A program made the position numbers and the translations under genes. A model generated the notes under the pieces. The model searched no databases. It was not told the DNA's origin and saw only the letters and a list, made by a program, of their open reading frames with translations. Below are positions 50,712 to 59,494 of a stretch of 64,000 bases of DNA, one piece after another. Numbering within the stretch: the stretch's first letter is position 1; every line of letters begins with the position of its first letter. The stretch is from Streptomyces typhae (GTDB lineage Bacteria > Actinomycetota > Actinomycetes > Streptomycetales > Streptomycetaceae), in NCBI RefSeq assembly GCF_009755605.1, contig NZ_WPNZ01000024.1:96853-160852 (forward strand). The letters are read 5' to 3'.

Positions 50712-50868
50712 CCGGCAGCGCGACCGGATGCGTGACCAGATGGCCGAATGGCCGAATGATCGGATTGCCGGATGCGTCAACCAACGGCGCCCCCCAGCCG
50801 AGTCCCCGGTTGCGTCACGAGTCGCGTCCCCAGTCGAGCGGTGGTCCCCACCGGAAAGAGAACCTGTC

Positions 50869-51708
50869 ATGATCCTGCTCACCGGCGGCCGCGGCGCGGT
50901 CGCCACCCAGTTGCTCGGCCTGCTGCACGAGGCCGGGCTGCCCGTCCGCGTCGGCTCCCGCGCCCCCGCCGACCTGAACCTGCCCGCGGACGTGCCCGCC
51001 GTCGCCCTCGACCTCGGTGATCCGGCGACGTTCCCCGCCGCCCTCGACGGCGTCACCTCCGTGTTCCTCTACGCCACCCCCGACCGCATCGGCGACTTCG
51101 TCGAGCAGGCCCACAAGGCGGGCGTCACCCACGTCGTGCTGCTCTCGTCCTCCGCCGTCCTCGGCGCGGGCGCGGCGGCCGATCCGCTGGCCAAGTCCCA
51201 TCTCGACGTGGAGAGCGCCCTGCTGGCCTCGCCGCTCGCCACCACGATCCTGCGGCCGGGGTCCTTCGCCTCCAACGCCGCGGCCTGGGCCTGGCCCGTC
51301 AAGGCCGGACGCCCCGTGAGCCTGCCGTTCCCCGGGGCGCACAGCGACCCCGTCCATGAACGGGACATCGCCGAAGCGGCCTTCGCGGTGCTCACCGATC
51401 CGCGCCACCGCGGCGGCTGCTTCACCCTCACCGGACCGGAGTCCCTGACCTTCACCGAGCAGATCGACCAGCTCGCCGAGGTCGTCGCCACGGCGATCAC
51501 GGTCAAGCACGTCACCCGTGCCGAGTGGAAGCGGGAGATGGCCGACTACATCCCCGGCGCCTACGCCGACGCGCTGCTCGACTGGTGGGAGTCGCACGAC
51601 GGCAAGCCCGTCACCACCACCCGTACCGTCGAATCCCTCACCGGCGGCCCGGCCCGGCCCTTCTCGGTCTGGGCCGCCGACCACGCGGCCGACTTCACCC
51701 CTTCCTGA
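50869..51708 (+). CDS. NmrA-like NAD(P)-binding oxidoreductase
   Basis: 279-residue atypical SDR of the NmrA/quinone-reductase-2 type. Starts MILLTGGRGAVATQLLGLL (dinucleotide loop), with VFLYATPD, VVLLSSSAVLG and TILRPGSFASNAAAW. It is probably an NADPH-dependent reductase or redox-sensing protein. The ATG at 50869 follows GAAAGAG. About 160 bp of leader separates it from the operator array. Likely repressed by the divergent TetR. Confidence 0.88.
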   Translation: MILLTGGRGAVATQLLGLLHEAGLPVRVGSRAPADLNLPADVPAVALDLGDPATFPAALDGVTSVFLYATPDRIGDFVEQAHKAGVTHVVLLSSSAVLGAGAAADPLAKSHLDVESALLASPLATTILRPGSFASNAAAWAWPVKAGRPVSLPFPGAHSDPVHERDIAEAAFAVLTDPRHRGGCFTLTGPESLTFTEQIDQLAEVVATAITVKHVTRAEWKREMADYIPGAYADALLDWWESHDGKPVTTTRTVESLTGGPARPFSVWAADHAADFTPS

Positions 51709-51787
51709 CCGTCGCGTCTGCCTGTAGCAAATTCCTACGACATGCCCGCTCTGTGTTCGAGTTGAAGGGCGAGCGCCACGAATCATG

Positions 51788-51822
51788 AAAGCCCTCTCAT
51801 CCAGTCGGCCGAGGGGGCTTTT
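51788..51822 (+). terminator. Rho-independent-type terminator
   Basis: AAAGCCCTC pairs with GAGGGGGCTTTT across a 14-base loop, ending in a T-run. It lies 80 bp after the NmrA-like stop; one of the few canonical T-tailed terminators here. Confidence 0.8.
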
Positions 51823-52174
51823 GCCTTCGGTGGATCCGTCGGCCGTGTTTCCGCCATTCGCGGCGACGGGCGGGTAAGTTCCCTACCGGCGGGAACGCGC
51901 CACCCCTGTCCGGTATTGGCTGGTCACGGAGTTGTGTGCGGGGCGCCCCGCGGTGACCCGCACGCGGGACACCTCGATGCCAGGTAGGTGAAGAAGTAGT
52001 GAACGGTGCGCGTTGATTCAAAAAGGATCAGGCCAAAGTGGCGCCGACAGAGGGTTTTTGAGCCAGTGCGAGATTGCTCACCTTTGACTTTGACTTGGCA
52101 TCGCTTTTACCTTGAATTGCAGCGGTGAATGCACATCGAGCCCGCCGCGCAGCCCCCTTCCCAGGAGGTACGAC
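51823..52174 (+). promoter_or_regulatory. Upstream region of the carbonic anhydrase locus
   Basis: About 350 bp without a gene, locally AT-richer than the surroundings (52010-52130). A possible promoter is TTGACT (52084 area), about 18 bp, then TACCTT, followed by a leader that ends in the perfect AGGAGG of the 28-codon ORF at 52175. Nothing else is recognised. Confidence 0.4.
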
Positions 52175-52261
52175 GTGACGAAGTTCGACGAGGGCGCGGG
52201 TCCCGCACCGGCAACGGAGCCGGCCGCGGCCGACCGGACCCGCGCACGCCACCGGCACTGA
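52175..52261 (+). CDS. 28-residue leader peptide candidate
   Basis: Short ORF with the best Shine-Dalgarno of the region (CCAGGAGG, 6 bp before GTG) and a TGA stop at 52259. The product is hydrophilic, Ala/Pro/Arg-rich, starting VTKFDEGAGP and ending RTRARHRH. It may be a translated leader of the downstream carbonic anhydrase/SulP transcript, or the start of a gene broken by frameshift. No homology recognised. Confidence 0.45.
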   Translation: MTKFDEGAGPAPATEPAAADRTRARHRH

Positions 52262-52293
52262 CACCGCCCCAGTACACCGAACCCCTTGAACCG

Positions 52294-52782
52294 ATGACGC
52301 ACCTCGCCACCGGCCGCCCGGACGGACACCCGGACCCCCACGCGCACGCGTACCCGACCACCGCGCCGACACAGTCGGCACGGGTGGTACGGGCGGCACG
52401 GGTGCGCCAGTGGGCGACCGCAGCGCTGATCGCCCTCCTCACGCTCCTCCTCGTCGGCGCGACCCCTGCCGCCGCCACGACCCCCGCCCCCGCGACCGCC
52501 CTGCCGCTCGTCGCGCCGGACACCACCCCGGCCGCCGAGGAGACGAAGGAACGCGCCCTCAGGGACGGCGAAGTCCTCCACGCGCCGCGCCACTTCACGC
52601 GCAACCGCCCCCGCGTACCCGCCGCGCGCGGCGGCACCGCCCCCGTCTGGGCGCTGTCCCTGACGCTCTGCCGCCCCGACCCGCGCATCGACCCGGAACC
52701 CGGCTGTCTGCGCCCCGGCACCGCCGATCCCCGCAGAGCGGGCGCCTGTCTGCTGATCCTCCTCTGCGTGTCGCGTTCCTGA
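52294..52782 (+). CDS. Possible small membrane/secreted protein
   Basis: Open frame of 162 residues with one hydrophobic segment (ATAALIALLTLLLVGATPAAA, near residues 45-65) resembling a signal sequence or anchor, and a Cys-containing C-terminus (LCRPDPRIDPEPGC, ACLLILLC). No ribosome site precedes ATG 52294, and the sequence is otherwise low complexity, so this may be spurious. It lies between the leader ORF and the carbonic anhydrase gene. Confidence 0.3.
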   Translation: MTHLATGRPDGHPDPHAHAYPTTAPTQSARVVRAARVRQWATAALIALLTLLLVGATPAAATTPAPATALPLVAPDTTPAAEETKERALRDGEVLHAPRHFTRNRPRVPAARGGTAPVWALSLTLCRPDPRIDPEPGCLRPGTADPRRAGACLLILLCVSRS

Positions 52783-52851
52783 GGGGTGCCCCCAGGCCCC
52801 CCGCCTGCGCACCCCCACCCCACACCGACACCCCCAGGAGGTGTCTCCGCC

Positions 52852-53454
52852 ATGGAGACCTTCATCGCCCATGCCCGAGGGTTCACCGCCCGCATCGCCG
52901 AACAGCGCGAGGAGCAGGAGATGTTCGGGCGGCTCGCCGCCGGGCAGTCCCCGCTCGCCCTCTTCATCACGTGCTCCGACTCCCGGGTCGTCCCGTCGCT
53001 GATCACCGGAGCCCGCCCCGGCGAACTCTTCGAGCTGCGCACCGCGGGCAACGCGGTCCCGGCCTACGAGCCGGACCGCCCCGCCTGCGCCGAGGCGGCC
53101 ACCATCGAGTACGCGATGCGCGTCCTCGGCGTCGCCGACATCGTGGTCTGCGGCCACTCGCACTGCGGTGCCGTCGGCGCGCGGGCCCGCGGCGACGACC
53201 TCACCGGTCTTCCCGTCGTACGGGACTGGCTGGACCGGCAGGTCTCCGGCGGGCTGCCCTGCGACGACGGCCCCGCGGTCGCCGGTGCCGTCCAGCGCCA
53301 CGTACGCGAACAACTGGACCGGCTGCGCGGCCACCCGTGCGTCCGCGAGCGCGTCGACAGCGGCGACGTCCGCCTGCACGGCTGGTACTACGAGGTCCAC
53401 ACCGGCCTGGTCGCGGCGCACGACGCCGGGACCGACCTCTTCCTGCCCCTGTGA
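52852..53454 (+). CDS. Beta-carbonic anhydrase
   Basis: 200-residue zinc enzyme interconverting CO2 and bicarbonate. The zinc ligands are in ITCSDSRVVPS (Cys and the Asp-Arg dyad) and CGHSHCGAV (His and Cys). RTAGNAVP is also conserved. ATG at 52852 has AGGAGG 11 bp upstream. It ends at the start of the SulP gene, so the two form a CO2/bicarbonate unit. Confidence 0.94.
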   Translation: METFIAHARGFTARIAEQREEQEMFGRLAAGQSPLALFITCSDSRVVPSLITGARPGELFELRTAGNAVPAYEPDRPACAEAATIEYAMRVLGVADIVVCGHSHCGAVGARARGDDLTGLPVVRDWLDRQVSGGLPCDDGPAVAGAVQRHVREQLDRLRGHPCVRERVDSGDVRLHGWYYEVHTGLVAAHDAGTDLFLPL

Positions 53455-53516
53455 ATCCCGTGAGCCGCACGAATTCCGTGAGCCCCACGACCCCTGCGAA
53501 GGCAGACGAAACCCCT

Positions 53517-55136
53517 ATGAAAAGGCCCCCAGTGCGTGATTTCTCCACACTGCGAGCGGACTTCACCGCGTCGATCGTGGTCTTCCTCGTGGCCGTCCCC
53601 CTGTGCGTCGGCGTGGCCGTCGCCTCCGGCGTGCCCGCCGAACTCGGCCTGGTCACCGGCATCGTCGGCGGCCTCCTGACCGGACTGCTGCCCGGCAGCA
53701 GCCTCCAGGTCAGCGGCCCCGCCGCCGGTCTGACCGTGCTGGTCTACGAAGCCGTGCAGGAGTACGGCCTGGCCGGCCTCGGCGGCCTCGTCCTGATCGC
53801 CGGACTTCTCCAGCTCACCATGGGCGCCCTCCGCCTCGGCCGCTGGTTCCGGGCGATCTCGGTGGCCGTGGTCCAGGGCATGCTCGCCGGCATCGGCCTG
53901 GTCCTCATAGCCGGGCAGCTCTACACCCTCGTCGACGCCAAGGCCCCCGCCTCCGGCCTTGACAAGATCGGCGAACTCCCGCGCCTCGCCGCCGACACGG
54001 CCGGTTCGGGCGACGCCCTGAGCGCGTTCGCCCTCGGTGCCTGCACCATCGCCGTCCTGGTGCTGTGGCCGCGGTGGCGACGGGCCGCCCGGGTGCTGCC
54101 CGCGCCCCTCGCCGCGGTCGCCCTGGCGACCCTCGCCGTGTTCCTCCTGGACCTGCCGGTGGCGAAGGTCGAGGTGCACGGCCTCGTCGACGCCGTGAAC
54201 CTGCCCGGCGGCGACACGTTCTCCGCCCTGGTGGAGGGCGGCGCCCTCGTGGGCGCCATCGGCACTGTCATCGCCTTCACCCTGATCGCGTCCGCGGAGT
54301 CGCTGTTCAGCGCGGCCGCGGTGGACCGCATGCACGACGGCCCCCGCACCGACTACGACAAGGAGCTGATGGCCCAGGGCGCGGGCAACGCCGTGTGCGG
54401 TGTGCTCGGCGCGCTCCCGATGACCGCGGTGATCGTCCGCAGCTCCGCCAACGTGTCGGCGGGCGCGAAGACCAAGGCGTCCCGCGTGCTGCACGGCGTG
54501 TGGCTGCTCGCGTTCGCCGCCGCGTTCCCCGCGGCGCTCGGCATCATCCCGGTGGCAGCGCTGGCCGGTGTCCTCGTGCACGCGGGCTGGAAGCTGATGC
54601 CCGTCAAGGACTTCGCGCCGCTGTGGCGGACGCACCGCGGCGAGGCGGTCGTCCTCGCCGTGACGGCCCTGGCGATCGTCGTGACCAACATGTTCGAAGG
54701 CGTCCTCATCGGCATGGGGCTCGCCATAGCCAAGACCGCCTGGGAGACGTCGCACGTCCACCTGGAGGTCGACGGCATCGAGGGCACCGGCACGATACGG
54801 GTCCGCGTGGTCGGCAACGCCACGTTCCTGCGACTGCCCAAGATCCTCGACCAGTTGGAGGCCCTGCCCCGCGACCGCAGGACGGAACTGGACCTGTCGG
54901 GGCTGCGCCACATGGACCACGCCTGTGCCATGGAACTCACGGGCTGGGCCGAGCGGCACGACGCGGCGGTCGGCCCCACGGTCCCCGACGACGCCTCGGG
55001 CTGCACGGCCGACGACGCGTCGGACCGTACGCAGAAGCCGGCGGGGGCCGAGCAGGCCGCACATGCCGAGCAGGCCGAGCGGTCCGAGCGGTCCGAGCGG
55101 TCCGAGCGCAAGGAGACCGCGGGATCGCGCACCTGA
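53517..55136 (+). CDS. SulP-family anion (probably bicarbonate) transporter with STAS domain
   Basis: 539-residue membrane protein of the SulP/SLC26 family. DFTASIVVFLVAVPLCVGVAVASG opens the transport domain, with about 12-14 helices and the ESLFSAAAVDRM and GALPMTAVIVRSSANV motifs. A STAS-like cytosolic domain (about 425-500, RRTELDLSGLRHMDHACAMEL) follows, then a charged AEQAERSERSERSE tail. Start ATG 53517 is chosen; a GTG at 53451 overlapping the carbonic anhydrase stop would add 22 residues. The carbonic anhydrase neighbour makes bicarbonate the likely substrate. Confidence 0.9.
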   Translation: MKRPPVRDFSTLRADFTASIVVFLVAVPLCVGVAVASGVPAELGLVTGIVGGLLTGLLPGSSLQVSGPAAGLTVLVYEAVQEYGLAGLGGLVLIAGLLQLTMGALRLGRWFRAISVAVVQGMLAGIGLVLIAGQLYTLVDAKAPASGLDKIGELPRLAADTAGSGDALSAFALGACTIAVLVLWPRWRRAARVLPAPLAAVALATLAVFLLDLPVAKVEVHGLVDAVNLPGGDTFSALVEGGALVGAIGTVIAFTLIASAESLFSAAAVDRMHDGPRTDYDKELMAQGAGNAVCGVLGALPMTAVIVRSSANVSAGAKTKASRVLHGVWLLAFAAAFPAALGIIPVAALAGVLVHAGWKLMPVKDFAPLWRTHRGEAVVLAVTALAIVVTNMFEGVLIGMGLAIAKTAWETSHVHLEVDGIEGTGTIRVRVVGNATFLRLPKILDQLEALPRDRRTELDLSGLRHMDHACAMELTGWAERHDAAVGPTVPDDASGCTADDASDRTQKPAGAEQAAHAEQAERSERSERSERKETAGSRT

Positions 55137-55184
55137 CGGCGCGGAACCGCCGGGGCCGCACCTGACTCCCCGGCACGTCGCCGC

Positions 55185-55219
55185 ACGGGCGGCACGCTCT
55201 GCACGAGCGTGCCGCCCGT
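55185..55219 (+). terminator. 15-bp perfect stem terminator after the SulP gene
   Basis: 55185-55199 pairs perfectly with 55205-55219 around a 5-base loop, 49 bp after the SulP stop codon. The following 310 bp up to the ATPase regulator show no convincing gene. Confidence 0.85.
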
Positions 55220-55531
55220 TGCGCATGGCGGGACACAGCGGGCGCGAACCGACGCCGAGTCCACGGCCCAACGGTCCCCGCCCGACGCGGAGCTGCGGGC
55301 ACGCGCCACCGCCGGGCTGTACCGCCTCGAACAGGCGCAGGCCGACGACCGTCGCCGACCGGGTCTGAGCCGTTCCCGCCTGCGGACGACCGGATTCCCC
55401 CTCCTCGCGCGGAGTCACTTGCGTCCTTCCCGAGACGCGGCACGGTGACATCGGGCAATGTGCAGCGTCGCGGACGTGCACCGGTCGCCGCGCGGTCAGG
55501 GGACGCGGCACCGGGGGGAGAGGGGGCCGCC

Positions 55532-57673
55532 ATGGTGGTGAAGGACGCGCAGCCGGGCAATCTGCCCGCGGAGACGTCGAGCTGGGTCGGCCGGCACAGC
55601 GAGGTCGAACGGGTGCGGCGGATGTGCGCCCGGTCGCAACTGGTGACGCTCACCGGCGCAGGGGGAGTGGGCAAGACCCGGCTGGCCCTGAAGGCCGCCC
55701 GGCTGCTCACGTCGCGCTTCCGGCACGGTGTCTGGCTGGTGGAGCTCTCGCCGCTGCACGAGGGCGGGCTCCTCGCCCACGCCATCGCCGAGTCGTTCCG
55801 CGTCCCGGGACACCCGACGCGGCCGGTGATCGAGTCGGTGGCCGAATATCTGTCGGGACGTGAACTGCTCCTCGTCCTCGACACCTGCGAGCACCTCATC
55901 GATGACTGCCGCACCGTCACCGAGGCCCTGCTCGCGCTCTCCCCGGGCCTGAAGGTCCTCGCGACCAGCAGGCGCCCGCTCGACCTGCACATCGAACAGG
56001 TCGTCACCGTCGAACCCCTGCCGCTGCCGGTCCGTACGGCCCGTGCCGCCCCGGAGTCCGACGCGCTGACCCTGCTGACCGTCCGGGCCGCCGAAGCGGT
56101 CCCCGGGTTCGCCGTCACCGACACCAACCGCGGCGACCTCATGCGGCTCTGTGCCAGGCTGGAGGGCCTGCCCCTCGCCATCGAACTGGCCGCGGCCCGG
56201 CTGCGCGAACTGCCGCTCGCCGAACTGACGGAACGGATGGACGACCGCTTCGCCGTCCTCGGCGACCCCGACGGCGCGCGGCACGGGACCGCACCGGCCG
56301 GCCGGACCGAGCCGACCGAGCCGACCGAGCCGCCCTGGCACCGCGCGCTGCGCACCGCGGTCGGCTGGAGCCACGAACTGTGCACCCCTCCCGAGCGCCT
56401 CCTGTGGGCCCGCCTCTCCGTCTTCGCGGGCTCCTTCGACGCCGCGGCGGTGCGGCGGGTCTGCGCCGACGAACGGCTCCCGCGCGAGGACGTACCGGCA
56501 CTCCTGGCCGCACTCGTCGACAAGTCGATCCTGACGTGGCTGCCCACGGGCGGCGGCGAGCGGTACCGGATGCTGGACACCATCCGCGAGTACGGCGTCC
56601 ACTGGCTGCACCACCTCGGCGAGGAGCCCGAGCTGCGGCGCCGCCACCGGGACGGCTGCCTGGACCTGGCCCGGCAGGGCGGCGCCGACTGGCTCGGCCC
56701 CGACCAGTACCACTGGTACGACCGGACGCACGCCGAGCACGACAACCTGCGCGCGGCCCTGGAGTTCAGCCTCACCGACAAGGAGGGGACGGCGGCCCTC
56801 GACCTCGCGGGCTCCCTGTGGTTCTTCTGGTGCGCGTGCGGCCTCGCCCGTGAGGGACAGGAGTTCCTGGAGCGGGCCCTGGCCGCCGACGCACGGCCCG
56901 GCCGGGCGCGGAGCAGGGCCTTGTGGGCGCTCGCCGTCGTGCTCGTGTGCCTGGGGGACAGGGAGGGCGGTGCGGCCCGCGCCGTCGAGTCCCTCACCGC
57001 CGCGGAGCGGGACGGCGACGCGTACGAGGCCCGCGTTGCCCTCAGCGCCTACGCGGCCGCCAAGAGCAGCGCGGGCGATCTGGAGGCGGCGGAGGCCGCG
57101 GCCGGGGAGGTGCTGTCGTCGCACCCCGGGGCGGCGGTCCTGTGCCCCGGTGAGCTGCCCCTGGCCACACTCCTGGCCTGGTGCTCCCTGGGCCATGTGT
57201 ATCTCGTCCGCGGCGAACTCGACCGGGCCGTCGACGTGGTGGGCCGGATGCGCGCCGCCTGCGACCGCAGGGGGGAGCGCTGGATGCGCGCCTACGGCGA
57301 CTTCTTCCTCGCGCAGGCGGAGCTGAAGCGTCACCGCCCCGCCGCCGCCCGCCGCCACGCCCGCGACGCCCTGGAGGTGAAGCACCGCATGCACGACTCC
57401 CTCGGTATCGGCCTCACGGTGGCCGTCCTCGCCCGGGTGGCGTCGGCCGAGGGCCAGGCGGAGCGGGTGGCCCGCCTCCTCGGCCTCGCCGACCAGGTCT
57501 GGGACACCGTCGGCGAACCACAGGCAGGCGTGACGGAACTGATCACCGCCTGCCAGGAGTGCGAGCGCCGGGCACGGGACGTCCTTGGTGACCGGGGCTT
57601 CCGGACGGCGTACGAGGCGGGGCGGGCACAGGCGTTGGACGAGGGAGTGGCGTACGCGCTGGGGCGGGCGTGA
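55532..57673 (+). CDS. AfsR/NB-ARC-like ATPase regulator without DNA-binding domain
   Basis: 713-residue STAND-type ATPase. P-loop VTLTGAGGVGKTRLALKAA near residue 35; Walker B LLLVLDTCEHL; sensor-like LKVLATSRRPL; GLPLAIELAAARL. A winged-helix-like segment and TPR-like helical repeats fill the C-terminal half (about 400-700). Many relatives carry an N-terminal BTAD/HTH or C-terminal LuxR HTH; neither is present. ATG at 55532 follows a GGGGAG site; a GTG at 55445 would add 29 residues. An extra TEPTEPTEPP repeat lies near residue 255. Probably a signalling or regulatory ATPase. Confidence 0.85.
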   Translation: MVVKDAQPGNLPAETSSWVGRHSEVERVRRMCARSQLVTLTGAGGVGKTRLALKAARLLTSRFRHGVWLVELSPLHEGGLLAHAIAESFRVPGHPTRPVIESVAEYLSGRELLLVLDTCEHLIDDCRTVTEALLALSPGLKVLATSRRPLDLHIEQVVTVEPLPLPVRTARAAPESDALTLLTVRAAEAVPGFAVTDTNRGDLMRLCARLEGLPLAIELAAARLRELPLAELTERMDDRFAVLGDPDGARHGTAPAGRTEPTEPTEPPWHRALRTAVGWSHELCTPPERLLWARLSVFAGSFDAAAVRRVCADERLPREDVPALLAALVDKSILTWLPTGGGERYRMLDTIREYGVHWLHHLGEEPELRRRHRDGCLDLARQGGADWLGPDQYHWYDRTHAEHDNLRAALEFSLTDKEGTAALDLAGSLWFFWCACGLAREGQEFLERALAADARPGRARSRALWALAVVLVCLGDREGGAARAVESLTAAERDGDAYEARVALSAYAAAKSSAGDLEAAEAAAGEVLSSHPGAAVLCPGELPLATLLAWCSLGHVYLVRGELDRAVDVVGRMRAACDRRGERWMRAYGDFFLAQAELKRHRPAAARRHARDALEVKHRMHDSLGIGLTVAVLARVASAEGQAERVARLLGLADQVWDTVGEPQAGVTELITACQECERRARDVLGDRGFRTAYEAGRAQALDEGVAYALGRA

Positions 57674-57735
57674 GACGGACGGGGTGTCCGGGCCGGTGCT
57701 GAGGCTCTGATCACCTGCTGGGCGTGCTGGACCCC

Positions 57736-57880
57736 GTAGAGCCTGTAAGGCCTATGTCGGTCTGAAGGCCTGAAGGCCCTGTAAGGCCTGTAAGGCCTGT
57801 AAGGCCTGTGGGGCCTGTGGGGCCTGTGGGGCCTGTGGGGTCTGTAAGGCCTGTGGAGTCTGCGGGTCCCGTCGGACCTG
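57736..57880. repeat. 9-bp tandem repeat tract (AAGGCCTGT / GGGGCCTGT)
   Basis: About ten tandem 9-bp units, first AAGGCCTGT then GGGGCCTGT, with decayed units at both ends. It fills the gap between the ATPase-regulator gene and the 3-prime end of the adenosine deaminase gene. Confidence 0.9.
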
Positions 57881-57900
57881 TGGGTCCCGCGTCGGCCGCG

Positions 57901-58875
57901 TCAGCCACGGCCCGCGTCGGAAGGCGGGGCGAACACCGCGCGGGCCGCGTGCTCCTGCGCGAGGGCCTCGTCGTCGGCGGTCCACCCGGCAGCTCGCCGC
58001 AGCGCGTCGAACTCGCGGCCGAGCGAGGTCGCCGAAGTGGTGCGGGTGTCGGTGCTGATGGTGACCGCGAGGCCGGCGGCCAGGAGCCGGGTGGCGGGGT
58101 GCGCGGCGAGGCCGGACACGGCGCCGGTCTGCACGTTGCTCGTGGGGCACATCTCCAGGGCGACGCGGTCGGCCCGCAGCCGGCCGAGGAGCGCGTCGTC
58201 CCCGGTGCACCGGACACCGTGGCCGATACGGCGGGCCCCCAGGACGTCGAGCGCCTCCCACATGCTCGCGGGCCCGGCGGCCTCGCCCGCGTGGACCGTG
58301 CAGGGCAGCCCGGCCGTGTGCGCCACCTCGAACGCCGCACGGTGCGGCCCGGCACCGTGGAGCCGCTCGTCCCCGGCCAGGTCGAGTCCGGCGACGGCGT
58401 CCCGGTTCCGTACGGCGGCCTCGGCGACGGCGAGGCTCTCGTCGGGCGACTGGTGGCGCAGGCAGCACAACAGCAGCGCGGTACGGACCCCGGTGGCGCG
58501 GCGACCGGCCGCCAGACCCTCGGCGACGGCGCGCACGGCGTCGTCGAGCGACATGCCGTGCCGCCCGTGGAGCTGCGGGGCGAAGCGGACCTCGCCGTGG
58601 ACGACGCCGTCTGCGCTCCAGTCCTCGACGAGTTCCCGCGCGGCGCGGGTCAGTGCCGCGGGCGTCTGGAGGACCCGTAGCGGGACGTCGATGTAGGTGA
58701 GGAAGCGGGTGAGGCTGCCGCAGTCCTGCGGAGCGACCACCAGTTCCCCGACGGGTCCGGCCAGCGCGACGCCCTGCTCGCGAGCGAGGTCGGCGATCGT
58801 GTCGGGACGCACGGATCCGTCCAGGTGGCAGTGGAGTTCGTGGCGCGGCGGGGGAGCGGGGGCGGGCGAGGTCAT
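57901..58875 (-). CDS. Adenosine deaminase-family protein
   Basis: 324-residue metal-dependent TIM-barrel deaminase. Zinc site ELHCHLDGSVRP; VHGEVRFAPQ; zinc His in VHAGEAAGP; catalytic His in RIGHGVR; C-terminal metal Asp in TISTDTRTTSATSL (the TDNR-type variant of the TDDP motif seen in many actinobacterial enzymes). It converts adenosine or a related nucleoside/base to the deaminated form. Its ATG overlaps the stop of a nucleoside-hydrolase remnant (ATGA), showing that the two were once one purine-salvage operon. Confidence 0.9.
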   Translation of the reverse strand: MTSPAPAPPPRHELHCHLDGSVRPDTIADLAREQGVALAGPVGELVVAPQDCGSLTRFLTYIDVPLRVLQTPAALTRAARELVEDWSADGVVHGEVRFAPQLHGRHGMSLDDAVRAVAEGLAAGRRATGVRTALLLCCLRHQSPDESLAVAEAAVRNRDAVAGLDLAGDERLHGAGPHRAAFEVAHTAGLPCTVHAGEAAGPASMWEALDVLGARRIGHGVRCTGDDALLGRLRADRVALEMCPTSNVQTGAVSGLAAHPATRLLAAGLAVTISTDTRTTSATSLGREFDALRRAAGWTADDEALAQEHAARAVFAPPSDAGRG

Positions 58876-59398
58876 CGGCTGCCTTCCATGGTGGCGGGGG
58901 CCGGGACCCGGCGGGTCACGGTGTCGAACAGGAGCCGCTTGAACCCTGCCTCGTCGACGCGGCGCACCAGCGTCAGGTTCGGGGCGGGCGCCGACACCCG
59001 GCGGTCGACGATCATCTGGCCCCGGGCCTCGTCGCCGACGGCTGTGTCCACGTACGCCTGCTCCTGCTCCATGACCAGGTCGGGCCGGGGGGCGACGGCC
59101 ATCGCGACGGGGTCGGGCAGGTCGTATCCGGCGAGCCCGGTGACGTCGCGGGCCCAGTCCGCCACGGTGCGGTTGACGCGATGGGCGAAGACGGCCATGG
59201 GCGTGCCGATCCGCTCCAGTGCGCGCTGGTCGTCCGGGGTCATGACCGCGTCCTTGCGGGACACGTCCCAGCCGATCGCCGGGGTGGTCCCGGGGCAGGG
59301 AGAGCAGCACGTCGACCGCGTGCCCCGGCGCGGGACCCCGTACCGGATCCGGCAGACCGATGTCCCCCATGTCGTCGGCGCCGTGCACGTGCTGCGGA
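58872..59398 (-). pseudogene. Remnant of an inosine/uridine-preferring nucleoside hydrolase
   Basis: The C-terminal third of a nucleoside hydrolase is intact in one frame (GWDVSRKDAVMTPDDQ, FAHRVNRTVADWARDVTGL, LPDPVAMAVAPRPDLV, GQMIVDRR). A middle piece (HVHGADDMGDIGLPDP and PGHAVDVLLSL) lies upstream in another frame. The segment normally between them (about 80 residues) and the N-terminal metal-binding DTDPG region are gone. The 5-prime end abuts the lacI upstream region, so the original promoter side was probably lost in the same deletion. Confidence 0.85.
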
Positions 59399-59494
59399 CT
59401 GGACGGGGCGCGGGCACGGACCGTGCTCCTTCCGTACGGGGGAGTCCCCCGGGGTGGTGACGACAAGGCGAAGCGGACGGCCGGAGCGGTGACG

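Noticed and set aside
55209..55448. 79-codon plus-strand frame after the SulP terminator
   Set aside because: No ribosome site, no recognisable motif, and its first part is half of the terminator hairpin.
57736..57880. Possible CRISPR-like array
   Set aside because: Units are contiguous 9-mers with no spacers and there are no cas genes; the same applies to the 10895-11400 tract.
57752..58468. Minus-strand frame with QAPQAPQALQ repeats extending the adenosine deaminase region
   Set aside because: It is generated by the 9-bp repeat and runs in a different frame from the conserved deaminase.
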